This document shows positions 6,578-17,112 of a stretch of DNA of 64,000 nt, one piece after another. This stretch comes from Gracilimonas amylolytica. GTDB taxonomy: Bacteria > Bacteroidota > Rhodothermia > Balneolales > Balneolaceae. A program made the translations under genes and the position numbers. The first letter of the stretch is position 1. Each line of letters starts with the position of its first letter. The DNA lies in assembly GCF_002911695.1 (NCBI RefSeq), contig NZ_PQBS01000034.1, forward strand, positions 629 through 64,628, read 5' to 3'. The notes beneath the pieces were generated by a model, which worked only from the letters and a program-made list of their open reading frames with translations, was not told where the DNA came from and did not search any database.

Positions 6578-9500
6578 TTACGATAACATTACTCAGCATT
6601 TATATCGGGGCTTAACTGAGACTTTAGAAGATTCTTATCGATCGGACTTTTGTGTTGGTTATTTCAATTTGCGGGGATGGAAACACCTTGAAAAGTACAT
6701 AGAACAGTTTGAAGGGGGCGATGACTGTTGTCGGTTACTTGTAGGTATGCAACGACCCGAGGAACAGATTTTACGGGAAGCTGTTGGAGTTTTTGAAGAA
6801 GAAGTTGTTGATAATAAGAGAGCCAATGAAATAAAAAAGAGTATAGCCAAGTCCTTTCGTAAGCAGCTCACCTTTGGTACACCGACTGATGCAGATGAAG
6901 CTGCACTGAGAAAGCTGAAGCATCAGCTTATGGGAGGAAAGGTTAAAGTTAAGCTTTATTTAAAGCATTCTTTACATGCAAAACTATATTTGCTTTATCG
7001 ACAGGATAAGAAAACACCTTATATAGGATATGTAGGAAGTAGTAACTTAACACTATCTGGATTATCAAAAGGTGGAGAACTTAATGTTGATGTAGTTGAG
7101 CAGGATGCAGCTAAAAAACTGGTTAAGTGGTTCGAAGATCGCTGGGAAGATCGGCTATGTATAGATATATCAGAAGAGCTTATAGAGATTCTTGAAGAAA
7201 GCTGGGCCGGTGAAGAGCTTACTCCTCCATACCACATCTATTTAAAGGTGGCCTATCATTTATCCCAAGAAGCAAGAAGTGGGATAGATAATTATATGGT
7301 GCCAAAAGCTCTAAAGGAGATTTTGATGCCATTTCAAGAAAATGCTGTAAGTGTTGCGGCACGTCACTTAGACAAAAGAGGTGGTGTGCTAATTGGAGAC
7401 GTAGTAGGATTGGGGAAAACATTGACCGCAACGGCTGTAGCAAAACTTTTTGAAGAAACTTTTTTCACTGAAGTCCTCATAATTTGCCCCAAAAACCTCG
7501 TTGAAATGTGGAGGGATTACGTCCATACTTATCAACTAAGAGGTCGGGTTCAGAGTATATCGATGGTTCGGGAAGATTTTGTGGAAAAGACTCGGCGTTA
7601 TCGTGTGGTTATTATTGATGAGAGCCATAACCTTAGAAATCGGGAGTCGAAGCGTTATGGTTATGTGAAAGAGTATCTCGAAAGAAATGAAAGTCGCGTA
7701 ATTCTGCTCACGGCAACTCCGTATAACAAGAGTTATATGGATATCTCAAATCAACTGAGATTATTCCTAACACAGGATCAGGATTTAGGTGTCTCACCGG
7801 AAAAATTTATTGAGCAGGTTGGTGGACCCGTTGAGTTTGTCGCCAATTACCAATACTCACCAAATACCATTTTAGCCTTTGAGAAAAGTGATATTGCTGA
7901 AGATTGGCAGGAATTGTTAAAATTGTATATGGTTCGGCGTACACGGACATTCATTAAAGAAAATTATGCGCATTGGGATGAAAAAAAAGAACAACATTTT
8001 ATAGAGTTTAGTGATGGTACCCGTAACTACTTCCCAAAGCGTCTTCCTAAGAAAGTAGAATACAGTTTTGATGAAAATGATCCTACCGATCAGTACGTAA
8101 AACTATATTCTGATTTTGTTGTTGACTCCATAAATGGACTTCATTTAGCACGTTACGGCCTCGGTAATTATATTGATCCTACAAAAGCAGATCAGGCAGA
8201 TAAGGATGATGTGGATATTCTTGATAACCTTTCTCAGGCAGGAAAACGCCTGATGGGTTTTTGTCGGACAAATCTTTTTAAAAGATTAGAGAGTAGCGGA
8301 TTTTCCTTTTTAATTTCTTTGGCAAGACATGTTCAAAGGAACTACCTATTTATTCACGCTATTGAAAATGATTTACCACTACCGATTGGAAGAAAAGAAA
8401 CGGCTAGTCTTGAAGATTTTATTGATGAAAAGTTACCTGAGGAAGATGATCTGACTATCAAGATAACGACGGATAAAAAGGAGTACGAAGAACAGGGAGA
8501 AAGAGAGTATAAGCAAAGTGAAAAGGATGCTCATAAATACAAATGGATATCAGCAGAATATTTTGATGAGAGCTTAAAAGGTGAGCTCATAGAAGATGCC
8601 GAAGCCATACTAGAGATCATTAAATTGACAAAAGATTGGAATCCTGAGACCGATAAGCAGTTAAATGCGCTATACGATCTGATTGAAAATGAACATGGAA
8701 ATGAGAAGCTAATCATTTTTACTCAGTTTACAGATACGGCTCACTATCTGTACAATCAGCTTAATGAGAGAGGAGTTAAAGACATTGCAATGGTATCAGG
8801 GGATTCAAAGAATCCAACGGAGTTAGCCCAACGATTTAGTCCCATTAGTAATAATAAGGAAGTTCAAAATGAACTTAGAGTTTTGATTTCTACCGATGTA
8901 CTTAGTGAGGGCCAAAACCTTCAGGATTCCCATATAGTCGTGAACTTTGACCTACCCTGGGCACTCATTCGGCTTATTCAAAGAGCGGGACGTGTGGACC
9001 GCATTGGTCAGAAGTCAGAAAATATTTACTGTTATTCGTTTCTTCCACAAGATGGATTAAATGATATAATCAGATTACGGGATCGGCTTCAAAACCGTAT
9101 CGAGCAAAATGCTGAAGTGGTTGGAGCTGATGAGACCTTCTTTGAAGGAGATCCGGTCAATATTGAAGATCTTTATAATGAAAGAGCCGGAATTTTTGAT
9201 GAGGATGAAGGTGAGGTAGATCTTACTTCTCAAGCATATGAGATTTGGCAAAGAGCTATTGAAGAGCAACCTTCTTTAAAAAAGACGATACCAGAACTCC
9301 CGGATGTAACCTATTCAACTAAGGAGTCTGAAGCTGATCCTTTAAATAAAAATTCAGTTATCTCTTACCACAAAAACTCGAATGGTTTTGAAGTGTTAAC
9401 ATGGCTGGATGATAAGAAAAAAGTCATCTCTCAAAGTCAGGCTAAAATTCTTAAAGTTTTAGAATGCGAACCGAAGACTGAAGCTCTTGAGAAAATTGAA

Positions 9501-9884
9501 GGGCATCATGAGTTAGTGGCTCATTCAGTTGCGATTGGAGAAAAAGAGGCCAAGCAAGCCGGAGGGCAGCTTGGAAGTAAATCCAGTGCCAGATATAAAG
9601 TCTATCAGATTTTAAATAGACATTATAATGAAGTGCAGAATACTCTTTTTGATGTTCAGGAGCTCAAAAAAACCATTGATGATATTTACAAATATCCTCT
9701 TCGTGAACGAGCCAGAGATATAATAAATAAAAGAATTAGACTTGGAGTTACGGACGAAGACATGGCAACCCTTTGTATGCAGCTTAGGGATGAAAGCAGA
9801 CTGTGTATCATAGATCCGAATGAAGACGCTAAATCAAAAGATCCTCAAATTATTTGCTCCATGGGGCTTAAAATAAATCAGTAG
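6567..9884 (+). CDS. PLD-SNF2 family helicase of a methylation-linked defence operon
   Basis: A 1,105-residue DNA translocase with an N-terminal phospholipase-D-like nuclease domain. The PLD part shows the H-x-K motif (His137, Lys139) and the following GSSNLT element (Asn160). The motor part shows Walker A GDVVGLGKT (277-285), DESH box (351-354), LLTATPYN, then the second RecA lobe with STDVLSEGQNLQ and QRAGRVDRIGQ (805-815). This layout is known from phage-defence operons where the helicase works with a separate large adenine methylase, and the methylase follows here 12 bp downstream. Predicted role: to recognise or translocate on unmodified DNA and cut it. The first coding bases duplicate those of the gene at 5286. 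Which system it belongs to (Hma-, DISARM- or type I-related) cannot be fixed without profile searches. Confidence 0.88.
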   Translation: MPEIYDNITQHLYRGLTETLEDSYRSDFCVGYFNLRGWKHLEKYIEQFEGGDDCCRLLVGMQRPEEQILREAVGVFEEEVVDNKRANEIKKSIAKSFRKQLTFGTPTDADEAALRKLKHQLMGGKVKVKLYLKHSLHAKLYLLYRQDKKTPYIGYVGSSNLTLSGLSKGGELNVDVVEQDAAKKLVKWFEDRWEDRLCIDISEELIEILEESWAGEELTPPYHIYLKVAYHLSQEARSGIDNYMVPKALKEILMPFQENAVSVAARHLDKRGGVLIGDVVGLGKTLTATAVAKLFEETFFTEVLIICPKNLVEMWRDYVHTYQLRGRVQSISMVREDFVEKTRRYRVVIIDESHNLRNRESKRYGYVKEYLERNESRVILLTATPYNKSYMDISNQLRLFLTQDQDLGVSPEKFIEQVGGPVEFVANYQYSPNTILAFEKSDIAEDWQELLKLYMVRRTRTFIKENYAHWDEKKEQHFIEFSDGTRNYFPKRLPKKVEYSFDENDPTDQYVKLYSDFVVDSINGLHLARYGLGNYIDPTKADQADKDDVDILDNLSQAGKRLMGFCRTNLFKRLESSGFSFLISLARHVQRNYLFIHAIENDLPLPIGRKETASLEDFIDEKLPEEDDLTIKITTDKKEYEEQGEREYKQSEKDAHKYKWISAEYFDESLKGELIEDAEAILEIIKLTKDWNPETDKQLNALYDLIENEHGNEKLIIFTQFTDTAHYLYNQLNERGVKDIAMVSGDSKNPTELAQRFSPISNNKEVQNELRVLISTDVLSEGQNLQDSHIVVNFDLPWALIRLIQRAGRVDRIGQKSENIYCYSFLPQDGLNDIIRLRDRLQNRIEQNAEVVGADETFFEGDPVNIEDLYNERAGIFDEDEGEVDLTSQAYEIWQRAIEEQPSLKKTIPELPDVTYSTKESEADPLNKNSVISYHKNSNGFEVLTWLDDKKKVISQSQAKILKVLECEPKTEALEKIEGHHELVAHSVAIGEKEAKQAGGQLGSKSSARYKVYQILNRHYNEVQNTLFDVQELKKTIDDIYKYPLRERARDIINKRIRLGVTDEDMATLCMQLRDESRLCIIDPNEDAKSKDPQIICSMGLKINQ

Positions 9885-9896
9885 TGAAGTATATAC

Positions 9897-12800
9897 ATGA
9901 AGAAATCTACTTTTAAGAACTACATTCAAAATTTTCAATTTCAGGAACTGTTTATTGATTTGGGGTGGAATCATATCAATCGGGAACCGCACCCCGTCCG
10001 AGTGGGTGAAGAATTGTTTCAGCTTAAACCGATCACAGAGAAAGAAGGCTTCCATATTCTGCTTTGTACTCCTAATGAAGAGGGAGAGATTCCAGCATAT
10101 GCGGTTCGAAAAAAACTGGAAACTCGGGTAACTAAGCTTTACCGGGAACATTTAATCATTTTTGTAAATCAGGCAGGAACAGAGCAGCTCTGGCAATGGA
10201 TGATCCGTAAACCGAATCAGCCTGCTCGTATATCTGATACCCGATGGATTAAAGGCCAATCACCGGAATTACTATATCAAAAGGCCTCAGGGTTGTTTTT
10301 TTCGCTGGATGAAGAGGATGAGATTACGATTGTTGATGTAAAGGAACGTGTAGCTAAGAACTTTGATAAGAACAATGAGAAGGTTACCAAAAAGTTCTAC
10401 ACCAAGTTCAAAAAGCAGCATAATAAGTTCCTGAAATTTATTAATGGTATTGAAAAGAAGACAGACCGGGACTGGTATGCATCACTGATGCTGAACCGTC
10501 TTATGTTTTGCTACTTTATTCAGAAGAAAGGTTTCCTGGATGGTGATTTTAACTACCTGCAGAATAAGCTGAAAGCATGTCAGGAGAGAAAAGGGGAAGA
10601 CGAGTTTTATAATTTTTACAGGGATTTTTTGCTTGCCTTATTTCATGAAGGTTTGGGAGCTCCCGTTCAATCTGTGTCTACTGAAATTGATTTGGGGAAT
10701 ATCCCATATCTGAATGGCGGTTTATTTGATGAACACGACCTGGAGCGCAGCTACGATATTCATATTGATGATGACGCTTTTGAAAGCATTTTTAATTTCT
10801 TCGATAAGTGGGAATGGCATCTGGATACAAGTCACGGTGCTACCGGAAAAGAGATCAACCCGGATGTCATTGGATATATTTTTGAGAAGTATATCAATGA
10901 CCGGGCCGATATGGGAGCTTATTATACCAAAGAGGATATCACCGATTACATCAGCAAGAACAGCATATTGCCGTATCTGATTGATGAAACGGAGCGACAT
11001 TATGATACGGCCTTCAACACGGACGGACCGATCTGGGAAATGCTAAAGAATAGCGGTGACAAATACATTTACGATGCGGTTAAACACGGCCTTCCCAAAG
11101 ATGAAGAGAATGAAGAGGTGCTAAACTGGAAACACGTAGATAACTGGTGGGAAAGTCCGGTTTTTGAGGATCTTGATGACGACCTCAAAGCAGGTCTGAA
11201 TCCCAATCAGGAAGATTTGGTGGACATACGGGAGGCTTGGAATACTTCTGCTCCTGAAGAAGTGGCCTTGCCAACTGAAATTTGGCGGGAAGTGATTGAA
11301 CGCCGAAAACGATATGTGGAAGTCCGGCAGGCCATTGAAAATGGAGAAATTACAAAGATCAATGACCTGATTACCTACAATTTGGATATCCGGCAGTTCG
11401 TACAGGATGTGGTGGAAAATATCGATGACCAAAAGTTTATCCTGCATTTCTACAAGTCGATGGCCGGAGATGGGAAAAGTCGAAATCCTGTTTCTATTTT
11501 AGATCCAACTTGTGGCTCCGGGGCTTTTCTGTTTGCGGGATTAAATATCCTGGAGCCTTTGTATGAAACCTGCCTGCTTCGTATGCGGTCTTATATTGCC
11601 GAGGAAGATCACCTGAATGCCGAAGATGAATCTAAGTTCCGTAATCAGTACATATTTTTCCGGGAAGTGCTGGAAGAGGTACAAAGCGATTACCACCCAA
11701 ATCAAGAATACTTCATTTATAAAAGCATCATTCTCCGCAATTTGTATGGGGTAGATATCATGCGGGAGGCGGTGGAAATAGCCAAACTCCGTCTGTTTTT
11801 GAAAATGGTGGCCACGGTAGATGTGGATACTTCGAAAGAGAACTTAGGACTGGAGCCGCTGCCCGATATTGATTTTAACATTCGTGCAGGAAATACATTG
11901 GTTGGTATAGGAACAGAGGAGGAGATTAAAAGGATTTATGTTGAATACTTGGACTTTGCTGAGACCAAAGAGCATATTGATGAACACTGTGAAATGGTTG
12001 CTGGAGCATTTGATCATTACAAACAAATTCAGCTTACCTATGGAGAGGATTTTGAAAGCTTTAAACAAGCCAAGAAAGATTTAGCTGAACGATTGGCCGA
12101 CTTACGGGGTAAATTGGATGAAATGCTGAAAAAGCGACACTACCCAGGTAAAGATTTAGAAGAGTGGAAAGAGAGTCATCAACCGTTTCACTGGTATGCG
12201 GAGTTTTATGATATCATTCATGAACGTGGTGGATTTGATGTGATAATTGGCAATCCTCCATATGTATCATACAATAAGATTAAGAAAAAATATAAAGTTT
12301 ATGACGTAGAGACTATTGATACTAAAGACCTATTTGCATTTATAATGGAAAGGTCTCTAAATATTTCAAATAGGAAATCAATGTTTGGTTTTATTGTTCC
12401 ATTGAGTTGTTTTACAGTTGATGGTTTTAGTCCAATTCAGAACTTTATATTTAAAAAGAGTAAGCAATTATACATTTCTAATTGGTCTGGTGATGCACAT
12501 CCATCAAAATTATTTGAGGGTGTAAATAAGAGATTACAAATAGTGATAGGAGGAAGAAATAAAAAATATAATAATAAAATTTACTCAAGCGACTACATAA
12601 AATGGTATTCAGAGGAGAGACAATTTTTATTTAATAAAAGAGTCAATTATAAGCAGATTGACCTGCCAAATGATACATACTTCAATACATCCATTCCAAA
12701 AGTATCTTCTGAGATTGATTTAAATATTATTAATAAGATCAAAAAATTTAAAAGTATTGAGGAAATAACTAGTAAAAAGAGTGGTAAAAACATACTCTAT

Positions 12801-13301
12801 TATACACGTAAAGTATCATTTTTTCTCCAATTTCTAGACTTTATACCAACAGTACAAGATCATGAAGGAAACATAAGGGAACCTTCAGAACTTAAGGAGC
12901 TTAGATTCCAGGGGGTTGATGAAAGAGATGTCACAATAGCTAGTTTATCATCATCCTTATTCTATCTCTATTATATACAAAACTCTGATTGCAGGAATCT
13001 AAATAAAAGAGAAATTACTTCTTTTAGAGTTCCTCAAAAATTATCAAATCAGGAAAAAATTCACTTTTTGGTAGACAAACTGATGAGTAGTTACAAAAAA
13101 AACTCATCCTTAAGAACTGTAACCTATAAAAATGTGGGTGAAGTAAGTGTTCAGTATTTTAATTTTAGGCCATCAAAAAAAATTATTGATGACATCGACA
13201 AGACTCTTAGTGAAAAATATGGTTTTTCTGAAGAAGAACTTGATTATATCATAAACTACGACATCAAATACCGAATGGGCTCGGAGTTGGAGGATGAGTG
13301 A
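9897..13301 (+). CDS. Large adenine-specific DNA methyltransferase (Eco57I/PglX-like)
   Basis: A 1,134-residue N6-adenine DNA methylase. Seen: motif I DPTCGSGAF from residue 536 (SAM binding), the catalytic NPPY at 786-789, and a C-terminal target-recognition region. The N-terminal 500 residues match the helical and beta layout of Eco57I/BREX PglX-type enzymes (for example RLMFCYFIQKKGFL and GYIFEKYIN...YYTKEDI), but no PD-(D/E)XK nuclease motif is visible, so cutting is probably done by its partners. From just after NPPY (about 12,250) to the end the DNA becomes much poorer in G+C (one sampled 60-base line: 14 G+C, versus 32 in a line upstream), pointing to exchange of the recognition domain. 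The stop overlaps the DUF3800 start. Confidence 0.9.
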   Translation: MKKSTFKNYIQNFQFQELFIDLGWNHINREPHPVRVGEELFQLKPITEKEGFHILLCTPNEEGEIPAYAVRKKLETRVTKLYREHLIIFVNQAGTEQLWQWMIRKPNQPARISDTRWIKGQSPELLYQKASGLFFSLDEEDEITIVDVKERVAKNFDKNNEKVTKKFYTKFKKQHNKFLKFINGIEKKTDRDWYASLMLNRLMFCYFIQKKGFLDGDFNYLQNKLKACQERKGEDEFYNFYRDFLLALFHEGLGAPVQSVSTEIDLGNIPYLNGGLFDEHDLERSYDIHIDDDAFESIFNFFDKWEWHLDTSHGATGKEINPDVIGYIFEKYINDRADMGAYYTKEDITDYISKNSILPYLIDETERHYDTAFNTDGPIWEMLKNSGDKYIYDAVKHGLPKDEENEEVLNWKHVDNWWESPVFEDLDDDLKAGLNPNQEDLVDIREAWNTSAPEEVALPTEIWREVIERRKRYVEVRQAIENGEITKINDLITYNLDIRQFVQDVVENIDDQKFILHFYKSMAGDGKSRNPVSILDPTCGSGAFLFAGLNILEPLYETCLLRMRSYIAEEDHLNAEDESKFRNQYIFFREVLEEVQSDYHPNQEYFIYKSIILRNLYGVDIMREAVEIAKLRLFLKMVATVDVDTSKENLGLEPLPDIDFNIRAGNTLVGIGTEEEIKRIYVEYLDFAETKEHIDEHCEMVAGAFDHYKQIQLTYGEDFESFKQAKKDLAERLADLRGKLDEMLKKRHYPGKDLEEWKESHQPFHWYAEFYDIIHERGGFDVIIGNPPYVSYNKIKKKYKVYDVETIDTKDLFAFIMERSLNISNRKSMFGFIVPLSCFTVDGFSPIQNFIFKKSKQLYISNWSGDAHPSKLFEGVNKRLQIVIGGRNKKYNNKIYSSDYIKWYSEERQFLFNKRVNYKQIDLPNDTYFNTSIPKVSSEIDLNIINKIKKFKSIEEITSKKSGKNILYYTRKVSFFLQFLDFIPTVQDHEGNIREPSELKELRFQGVDERDVTIASLSSSLFYLYYIQNSDCRNLNKREITSFRVPQKLSNQEKIHFLVDKLMSSYKKNSSLRTVTYKNVGEVSVQYFNFRPSKKIIDDIDKTLSEKYGFSEEELDYIINYDIKYRMGSELEDE

Positions 13302-14014
13302 TGAGCAGACCAATGTTTAACATCTATTGTGATGAGAGCTGCCACTTAGAAAATGACCATATATCGGTGATGATACTCGGTGCCTTGTGGTTTCCTATCA
13401 ATAAAAAAGAGGAAATATTTCAACGGTTGAAAGAGATCAAACAGGTACATGGCTTGCCTGCTCATTTTGAGATAAAATGGAATAAAGTCTCGCCCGCCAA
13501 AAGCCGATTCTACTTAGATCTGGTGGATTATTTCTTCGATGATGATGATCTGCATTATCGAGCACTTATTGTACCGGATAAAAACGAATTGGACCACGAT
13601 CGCTATGATCAGGATCATGATGATTTTTACTACAAAATGTATTTTGATCTGTTAAAAGTAATCTTAGATCCAGAATCAGGCTATAATATCTATTTGGATA
13701 TTAAAGATACCTTGGGGTGGGAGAAGGTGGAAAAATTATCTGAAGTACTTCAAAATAACCATTATGATTATTCAAGGGAGATTGTTCAAAAAGTACAACA
13801 GGTCCATTCAGATAAAGTTATACCCCTGCAATTAGCGGATCTCTTAACGGGAGCCATAGGTTATCATAATCGTGGATTAAAGGATAATCAAGGCAAAGTT
13901 GATTTAGTAAACAGGATTATAAAACGAAGCGGATATAATCTGACACAAACTACTTTATTAAGAGAAACTAAATTCAATCTGTTCCGCTGGAAGGCAAACT
14001 ACTACGACGGATGA
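13301..14014 (+). CDS. DUF3800 (RNase H-fold) protein
   Basis: A 237-residue protein of the DUF3800 family. The signature features are the N-terminal YCDES motif, acidic residues through the middle (LVDYFF, DIKDTLG) and the late QLADLLTGAIGY motif. The family is predicted to be an RNase H-like nuclease or a degenerate relative, and it recurs beside helicases and methylases in defence islands. I choose ATG 13301, overlapping the methylase stop as TGATG, because GGAGG at 13289-13293 is 7 bp upstream; a GTG at 13298 is the alternative. Tight coupling says it is made in step with the methylase. Whether it cuts DNA or RNA is unknown. Confidence 0.85.
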   Translation: MSRPMFNIYCDESCHLENDHISVMILGALWFPINKKEEIFQRLKEIKQVHGLPAHFEIKWNKVSPAKSRFYLDLVDYFFDDDDLHYRALIVPDKNELDHDRYDQDHDDFYYKMYFDLLKVILDPESGYNIYLDIKDTLGWEKVEKLSEVLQNNHYDYSREIVQKVQQVHSDKVIPLQLADLLTGAIGYHNRGLKDNQGKVDLVNRIIKRSGYNLTQTTLLRETKFNLFRWKANYYDG

Positions 14015-14514
14015 TGGAGATTGATATACCGGACCTTATTGAATTCAATGATCATGGAAATCATTGGCCAACTTATATAGATGCTGTGTATGAAGTTTTT
14101 AAAAACGATTTCGTGCGGACTAAGCCATTTTTTAGAGGAAAAAGGTTAGGCCTAAAAAGGCATCCAGAGATAGATAATAGAGAATACACGTTTTATCATA
14201 TGACACATAAAGGGGCTGATGAGCAAAATCGAATTCCCGATTTACGAAGGTGTGAAAGAATACCATGGGGGAAACCAACTATTGAAAAGTGTGATGAGTG
14301 GGAGCTGAAAGTCTGGGAGCAGAAAAGAAAAGGAGAAACAAGGATTTGTATCTGGCTAGAATTAGATGATGAACCAGATTATATAGTGATATTAAATGAA
14401 CGGAAAGGCTATTTGTTACCCTGGACAGCCTTTGTTTTAGAGTATGAGCACGAAAGAAAAAAGAAACAAAGAGAATATGAAAGGTGGCTTAAAAAAGCTG
14501 GAGGCGCCCGATAA
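14011..14514 (+). CDS. Conserved small protein linked to DUF3800/methylase operons
   Basis: A 167-residue soluble, highly charged protein. The central block RRCERIPWGKP...CDEWELKVWEQKRKGETRICIWLE and the later DYIVILNERKGYLLPWTAF are the sort of conserved blocks I recall from uncharacterised proteins in phages and islands; I cannot attach a function. The C-terminus is a basic helix (ERKKKQREYERWLKKAG). Its start overlaps the DUF3800 stop (ATGATG at 14011 or 14014), so it belongs to the same operon. It is followed by 144 bp without a gene before the Hsp70-like unit, which suggests a boundary between two modules. Confidence 0.65.
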   Translation: MMEIDIPDLIEFNDHGNHWPTYIDAVYEVFKNDFVRTKPFFRGKRLGLKRHPEIDNREYTFYHMTHKGADEQNRIPDLRRCERIPWGKPTIEKCDEWELKVWEQKRKGETRICIWLELDDEPDYIVILNERKGYLLPWTAFVLEYEHERKKKQREYERWLKKAGGAR

Positions 14515-14658
14515 ATATCGCGACGCCTCCGTAACTGTTTTGACACATGGTCAATCAGATGAAATAAATATACAAAAAAATTTCGTATGAAAGAATTGGT
14601 AAATGGAAGCGGTTCCAAGAATCATTCTAAGGAAGAAATATAAATGAAATAAGTTAAG

Positions 14659-17100
14659 ATGAGTACAGATTTAACCATTAAAAGTTTATTACCAAGAGTG
14701 GCGTCTGAACAGCTTTCAGAGCGAATAGAAAATATTCGCAACAAAACGTTTGTTGGTATAGATTTTGGAACTTCAACAACGGTAGTAAGTATTGCCTCAT
14801 TTCAGGATGATGGAACTCCCTTTTCTGTAAAAGCCATAGATATTAATCAGAAATTAGCAGACGGAGCTATCCATTCCTCATATAAAGTACCATCCGTAAT
14901 TGCCTGGTATAAAAACAACGTGATCATAGGAGAGGGAGCTAAGAAACTGAAGTACAAGCTTCGTTACGGTAAAAATCTGTGGCATTCCTTTAAGATGGAG
15001 CTTGGGGAAGATGTTGGAAGTAAATATCCGGCAAGTGAGTTAGGTAAAGATCATGAAGTGATTACCATCCTTAATCCGGTAGATGCCACGAAATTATTTT
15101 TCCGTTATCTAAAAGCCCAGATTCAAAGGCATATCAAAGATCATAATTTAGCGGATAACATATAATATGCTATAAGTATTCCGGCTTCTTTTGAGGCCAA
15201 TCAACGAAGAGATCTGCTCGAGGCCATTGAGAGCAATGGGATGATGGTAAGCAAACAATCGTTGATTGATGAGCCGAATGCCGCATTTTTAAGCTATATA
15301 CTTAATTCGGAATCAGGTAAATCCACACTTCAAATACCGGATCATTATCAGCCAAACGTATTGGTGTTCGATTTTGGCGCCGGAACCTGTGACATCTCGA
15401 TTCTAGAAGTCGGAAAAGACAATCATGGAATGTATTCGAAAAACATTGCGATCTCAAAATTTGAGAAACTTGGTGGAGACAATATTGACAAATTAATTGC
15501 AGTTGATGTTTTGTTACCGCAATTGTTGTCAGGAAGTGGTTTTGCAGCCGATGATTTCCTAACGAGGGAAATGAATGAACACATTATACCAAGTTTGATG
15601 CCTTCAGCTGAAAGACTCAAAATTCAAATCAGTGAAGCCGTTAAGCTTCAGTTAGACGCAAGATCATTACCAGATGTAGCAAATTCTGAAGAGGTTATTT
15701 CAATCGGAAAGCCGGTTAGTATAGACACAACAAAAGGGAATTTATCGATCGAAGAGCCAACACTCACTTTTAAGGAATTTGCTAAGATCAATAATGTATT
15801 TACAAATCAAAATACCAACTTACCCGCAAAAAGGGTTGAAGGTGAATTAGAGTTTCCAACTGTATTTATGCCCATTAAGTCAGCTCTTAAGAAAGCAAAC
15901 AGAACTAAAAATGATATCGATTTTGTGTTGTTCATAGGCGGGAGTTCGAAGAACCCGTTTATTCAAAATTCGGTATCAAGCTACTTTAATGAATCAAATA
16001 TTTTGGTTCCTGATGACTTGCAAGCACATGTATCCGTAGGTGCAGCAATTCATTCGTTGGTTTTTAATGGGTTTGATAAGAATATTATAAGTCCTATTAC
16101 CAGTGAGGCAGTGATGTTGATCACAAAAGATGGTTACCACGAGCGAATTGAACCTATTGTTAGTGCCGGTACAGTGATGCCATCGGATGTTATAGTAATA
16201 GATAATTTGTCACCACAAAGAGATGGCCAGGAAGTTATTGAACTTCCTATTTGTGTTGGAAGCAATGATAAAATTCTCCACAACATAAAGATTCATAAAC
16301 CGGATGGAGGGTTTTCAACGTTAGACAAAGTGAAGTTAGAATTAGAGATAAATTCTGATAAAGTATTACTGATAAGGGCGACTGCCGGTACTCAAAAGGT
16401 AATGGCGGAACCTATGCAACCATTCTCCAATTCAGCATTAAGTACGAAAGAGAGGATACAGAAAAGGGCCGAAAGAGACTTCAATTTGGAATGCGAAAAA
16501 AATGGGGGTGAGCCAACCTATGAAGATCTGTTGAATCTATACAATGCGTATGTGAAAGTTGGACATGCATTTAAAGCTGCTGAAACTATGGAACAGATTG
16601 AGCAGCAATTTCCGGGTAGAGGTAACTTAAATAATATCGGCCTCTATTATAGTCAGGCCGGTAAAAAGAAAAAAGCTATTGATTTCTATGAAAAAGGATT
16701 GGAAAAACAACCGAATGCCACTATAGCTTTTAATTTAGCCAGTGAGTATAAATTTTCTGATAGAAAGAAGTACAAAGAATATTTAGAGAAAGCACATGAA
16801 ATAGATCCTGAAGATAATGTTGCCAATTATAATCTTGCAAAAGAATATAAATCAGAAGGCAAAACCGAGGAAGCAGATCAGCTATTCAAAAAAGCATTTG
16901 ATAATTGGAAAGAGAAGTTTGACACAAATCAAATGAATGAATGGGATTATTCTTGGTTTGCCTCTTGTGCGCAAGAAATGGGAAAAAGAGATTATGCTCA
17001 ACATATTCTGGATTCTAAGCCGCAAAATAGGTTTGAGGGAGCTTATAACGAAGAAAATTTAACAGAAATCACCCGCCAAGAGGGATTACAAAAGCAGTAG
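14659..17100 (+). pseudogene. Hsp70-like ATPase with TPR tail, interrupted by an in-frame TAA
   Basis: The two open parts, 14659-15165 and 15241-17100, lie in the same frame. Read through, they give an Hsp70/actin-fold ATPase: phosphate-1 motif VGIDFGTSTTVV (Asp35), the adjoining SIPASFEANQRR block, DEPNAAFLSY, the phosphate-2 motif VFDFGAGTCDIS, and FIGGSSKNPFI. Tetratricopeptide repeats follow from about codon 655 to 750 (GLYYSQAGKKKKAIDFYEKGL and the next units). The stop is codon 169 (TAA at 15163-15165) between DNI and YAISIPASF, inside the ATPase core; one base change from AAA would explain it. It heads an operon with an SF1 helicase 12 bp downstream. It could be a true pseudogene, a sequencing error, or a split or read-through gene. 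No good ribosome site precedes ATG 15241. Confidence 0.85.
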
Positions 17101-17112
17101 AGGTACAATAAT

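Noticed and set aside
15166-15240. Frameshift as the cause of the Hsp70-like break
   Set aside because: Both parts are in the same frame and the sequence between them continues the family motif, so only the stop codon is at fault.
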